From contig JAYKAV010001289.1 in the NCBI GenBank assembly GCA_035582835.1, positions 1,219,046-1,283,045 on the forward strand: a stretch of DNA of 64,000 nt. Reading direction: 5' to 3'. How positions within the stretch are numbered: the first letter of the stretch is position 1; every line of letters starts with the position of its first letter. Origin of the DNA: Phoebastria nigripes (taxonomy: Eukaryota; Chordata; Aves; Procellariiformes; Diomedeidae). The position numbers and the translations under genes were made by a program. Positions 61,401 through 64,000 of the stretch are shown here, piece by piece. The notes under the pieces were generated by a model. That model was not told the DNA's origin. It did not search any database and saw only the letters and a program-made list of their open reading frames with translations.

Positions 61401-62470
61401 ACTAGGCTGAAGCTTGCTCAGCCTGGCTGCCAGCCCTCTGCAGCCACCAGACAGAGAGGCAGGGAGCACAGACAGACCCAGGGCTCCAGCTCTCCTAGCT
61501 GCCTCTCTGCCCAAGCCAAACCGCCGGCTTCCTGAGCGTTGGCAGAGGCAGGGCTCTTAAAGACACAGATGAGCTGAGAAGCCTAGTCGGCACACCTAAC
61601 AATTTTGTAAATACAAGGAGAAAAGACTAGGGGAGAACAACTCAGTGTACGTGAATCGTCAATATTTAAAATTGCATTGGAAAGAGTGATAGGTGCTTAA
61701 GAGAAAATAGTGATATACGGCTCCTAGACACAGGTTAGTCAGTGGCCGCAGTGCAGTTTTACCTGCAGCCCCAGCATTAAGAAGTCTATGCACATGTACA
61801 CAGTCACACACACTCAAACACGGCCGTATGCAGCTTGACTTGAGATGCAGCAGGATAGCTGAAGGTGTCAAACATAAACCAGGTTGAGGCAGGACAAGTC
61901 ACAGCCAAGAGTCTACCTACGCAGTTAGTTGAGATGCAGCTGTATCTTCTAGGCTTGACTGCAGAGCTCCCCCNCACACACAGACCCCAAACCTGCTGTT
62001 GGCATGGAGCTTTCTCGCGGGCCCAGAGAAGGGANGGTGGGAGCAAAGGGAAAGGATGAGTCTGCCTGAGCACTGTGGTTGTGGCAACAGCTGGAAAGAG
62101 CCTACAGGGAGAGAGAGGAGAAGGGAGGGGTGCCTGGGGACCGGCAGGAGGGTGAGGGCAGGTGCTATGCAGGCAGGATGTGCCCTGAACACCAAAGTCA
62201 CAGGGCAGCTCTGAGCATCAGTCACAGTGGCCACAGAGGCTCCCCGCTGCGCTGCAGGGCACTGGGCCTCTCTGGGCCCCTGCAGCACCCTGCCGAGAAG
62301 GAGTTGAGGCTGCCTGTCTCCTCATGGCATTACCTGAAGCAAACTCTCTGCTACTGGAAGGGTCCCATGGTAAAAGCAAGCATTAATTACAGATAATCTA
62401 ATTTAAACACTGCAGAGAAGAAAATAGCATGAATTAGGAAACCCTCCTATGCCTGTTCTGTGACACAAGG
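58421..62470. other. Non-coding DNA, likely intronic
   Basis: No feature I can support. - strand donor-like strings CTGCAG/GTAATG (near 60,815) and CTGCAG/GTAAAA (near 61,750) are present; the first could close a 29-base microexon after TTTTTTTGTACAG, but nothing joins it to a frame. A GC-richer patch lies at 62,060-62,300 without CpG-island character. Confidence 0.45.
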
Positions 62471-62955
62471 TTAAAGATAAGCTTTGCTTGTATTTCAGAA
62501 ACTCTTATGAACTTGTCTTCTATGTTTGTTTTAGACACGGCACAGGCATGCCCACGGGCTGTGGGAATATTCTGTTTGAAGGACAGACTTCAATCAGTAA
62601 AGTTTCAAAGAAATACCTATATATCACAATGGTTTATATTATCCAATGTTTGGAAAGTTCCTTAAGGAAAAACTTCACTGCAAAAGAAGAAAGACAAATG
62701 AGCCAACTTCTCAGTATCTGTGACACGCAGACTTGTGTCAAGGAAGCCTACGGAACTGAACTGCCCAAGATAAAAGTTACATTAGAGGCGCAAAGTGTTG
62801 CAACTTTATCAGGCTACTGACGCAAAGTGGGAAAACTGAATGAAGGCAAAAAAGACATGGCTGTTTCCAGTACAATTGAAGAACATCCTCAAACATCTCA
62901 ACTGGCTTTAAACACTGCGGTAACGGATGTTTTGCAAATACAAAAATATGAATGA
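62471..62955 (+). other. Acceptor-like site followed by a nearly open + frame of about 150 codons
   Basis: GCTTTGCTTGTATTTCAG resembles a splice acceptor ending at 62,498. One frame through it is open from at least 62,488 to a TGA at 62,818-62,820, containing CFRHGTGMPTGCGNILFEGQ and NFTAKEERQMSQLLS. After that single stop the same frame continues for 44 more sense codons to TGA at 62,953-62,955. Composition is lysine- and glutamine-rich and lacks low complexity. I recognise no family. It is on the strand opposite to the inferred host gene, which argues against a regular exon; a decayed exon, a nested transcript or chance are all possible. Confidence 0.15.
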
Positions 62956-64000
62956 GAGGAAGAAAATCTTTGACTCTCTGGAAAAGGAAAGCAATGGAAA
63001 ACTAAGCTTTGGAGTATTTGAGGCAAGTGCCAAAAAAAGGCACTTCAAAAATTACTTCCAAAATCAAAATTAATCCAAGTATTTTACAAACAGGATTTCA
63101 TTGTGGTACCTCATTTTAGTAAATTGAATACATATAAAATAGCTGTAGATATGGCACTGCATAGTAATTTTCAGTACCTATAAGCCCAAAAAATAGGCTC
63201 CTGTCTGCTCTGTTTGATACCAACAAGATCAAGACTCTGGCTTCAAAGGGACTAGGCTCTAACTTTAACTTTTGGGAAATCCTTCTCTTGTATCACTAAA
63301 ACATGCTGATTTCACAGCACTACAACAAAGTGGACCTTTCCATTTCCTCAGTGACATACAGACAAAAAGCATTTTCTAGAATGTCAGCCTCACAGCCTGG
63401 TCACAGTGCTATTGTCACCCCAGGGCCATCTCATGTTTTGCTGATGACCACTTTTACTGTGAGACAATTAGAAAAAAGTTATTTTTCTATGCTTACTTAA
63501 GTAGTAACCTCCCAAATTTCAGGCTGCTTTTTTAACTGTATGAGTCATACAGTGCAAAAAGGCAACAAAACAACTCAGAAGTCTTGCTGGCTTTTCCTCC
63601 ATGGAAAAAGGAAATAAAAAAGAGTGGGACCAGATAAAATAGTGAAATGAAGCACCTGTTGAGAAAGGAAAAGCATACAGATAAACGGGTTACCTGACTT
63701 CAAGTCCAATACAAGCAATTGTGAATTCACGGGTGTTTGTATGAATCATTCTCCATTTCCTGCCAGAGAGCTTAGGTTTCACTTAATTACGAAACAAAAT
63801 CATGAATGAAGAAGGCTGATTCATAGGCATACATATCATACATTTATTTATTTATTACTTTTTCCTCAGGTATTGATGGGCACTGAANGATCACTTAAGA
63901 AAAAAGTTTGGCAGCAGTAGATACACTATTTGCAAAGCACATGAAAAATCTGTCACAGCTAGAAAAGCTGGTAGCTGGATAGAAGCAACAGCCACAACTC
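62956..64000. other. Non-coding DNA to the window end
   Basis: AT-rich sequence with a short TTTATTTATTTATTA run near 63,841. No exon, RNA gene or mobile element recognised. Confidence 0.5.

Noticed and set aside
1..64000. A CRISPR-like, phage-like or novel operon system
   Set aside because: No spaced identical repeats, no compact gene arrays and no ribosome-binding-site pattern; the DNA is vertebrate in texture.

Overview
This window looks like bird nuclear DNA. The diagnostic evidence is five CR1-family LINE copies, two of which end in the avian-type 3' tail of repeated ATTCTATG units and one in a shorter version of it. The rest is AT-rich, microsatellite-poor, non-coding vertebrate sequence with scattered single N bases. 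There is no bacterial-style gene density. Most open frames of 60-160 codons are what chance gives in 64 kb, so I do not annotate them as genes. I recognise no named host protein-coding gene.

Layout. From 1 to about 13.5 kb is non-coding DNA that is T/G-rich on the + strand by eye, as expected inside a + strand transcription unit. A 5'-truncated CR1 (13.50-14.59 kb, +) stops 56 bases before a good branch point and splice acceptor. These lead into a candidate terminal coding exon (14,647-14,766), followed by AATAAA at 14,942. From 15.9 to 17.05 kb is a degenerate CA/TG-rich satellite-like block with at least seven CACGTG palindromes. At 17.14-17.20 kb two poly(A) signals face each other within 55 bases. 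I read this as a tail-to-tail junction between a + strand unit to the left and a - strand unit to the right.

From 17.2 kb to the right end the + strand becomes A/C-rich, meaning T/G-rich on the - strand. This suggests 3' UTR and long introns of a - strand gene. A further - strand AATAAA lies at 20.06 kb, and an unidentified chain of open but shifted - strand frames spans 20.38-20.95 kb. Two more + strand CR1 copies lie at 26.40-27.97 kb (the longest, with a 415-codon reverse-transcriptase frame) and 48.11-48.99 kb (same subfamily as the first). An older - strand CR1 lies at 50.30-50.85 kb, and a much older CR1 3' fragment is at 58.22-58.4 kb.

I found no CRISPR array, rRNA, convincing tRNA, operon or defence-like system. 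The most useful non-routine observations are the convergent 3'-end arrangement, the CR1 placed against a splice acceptor, the E-box-studded satellite inside a putative 3' UTR, and N calls that fall on CpG-type sites of a CR1 copy.
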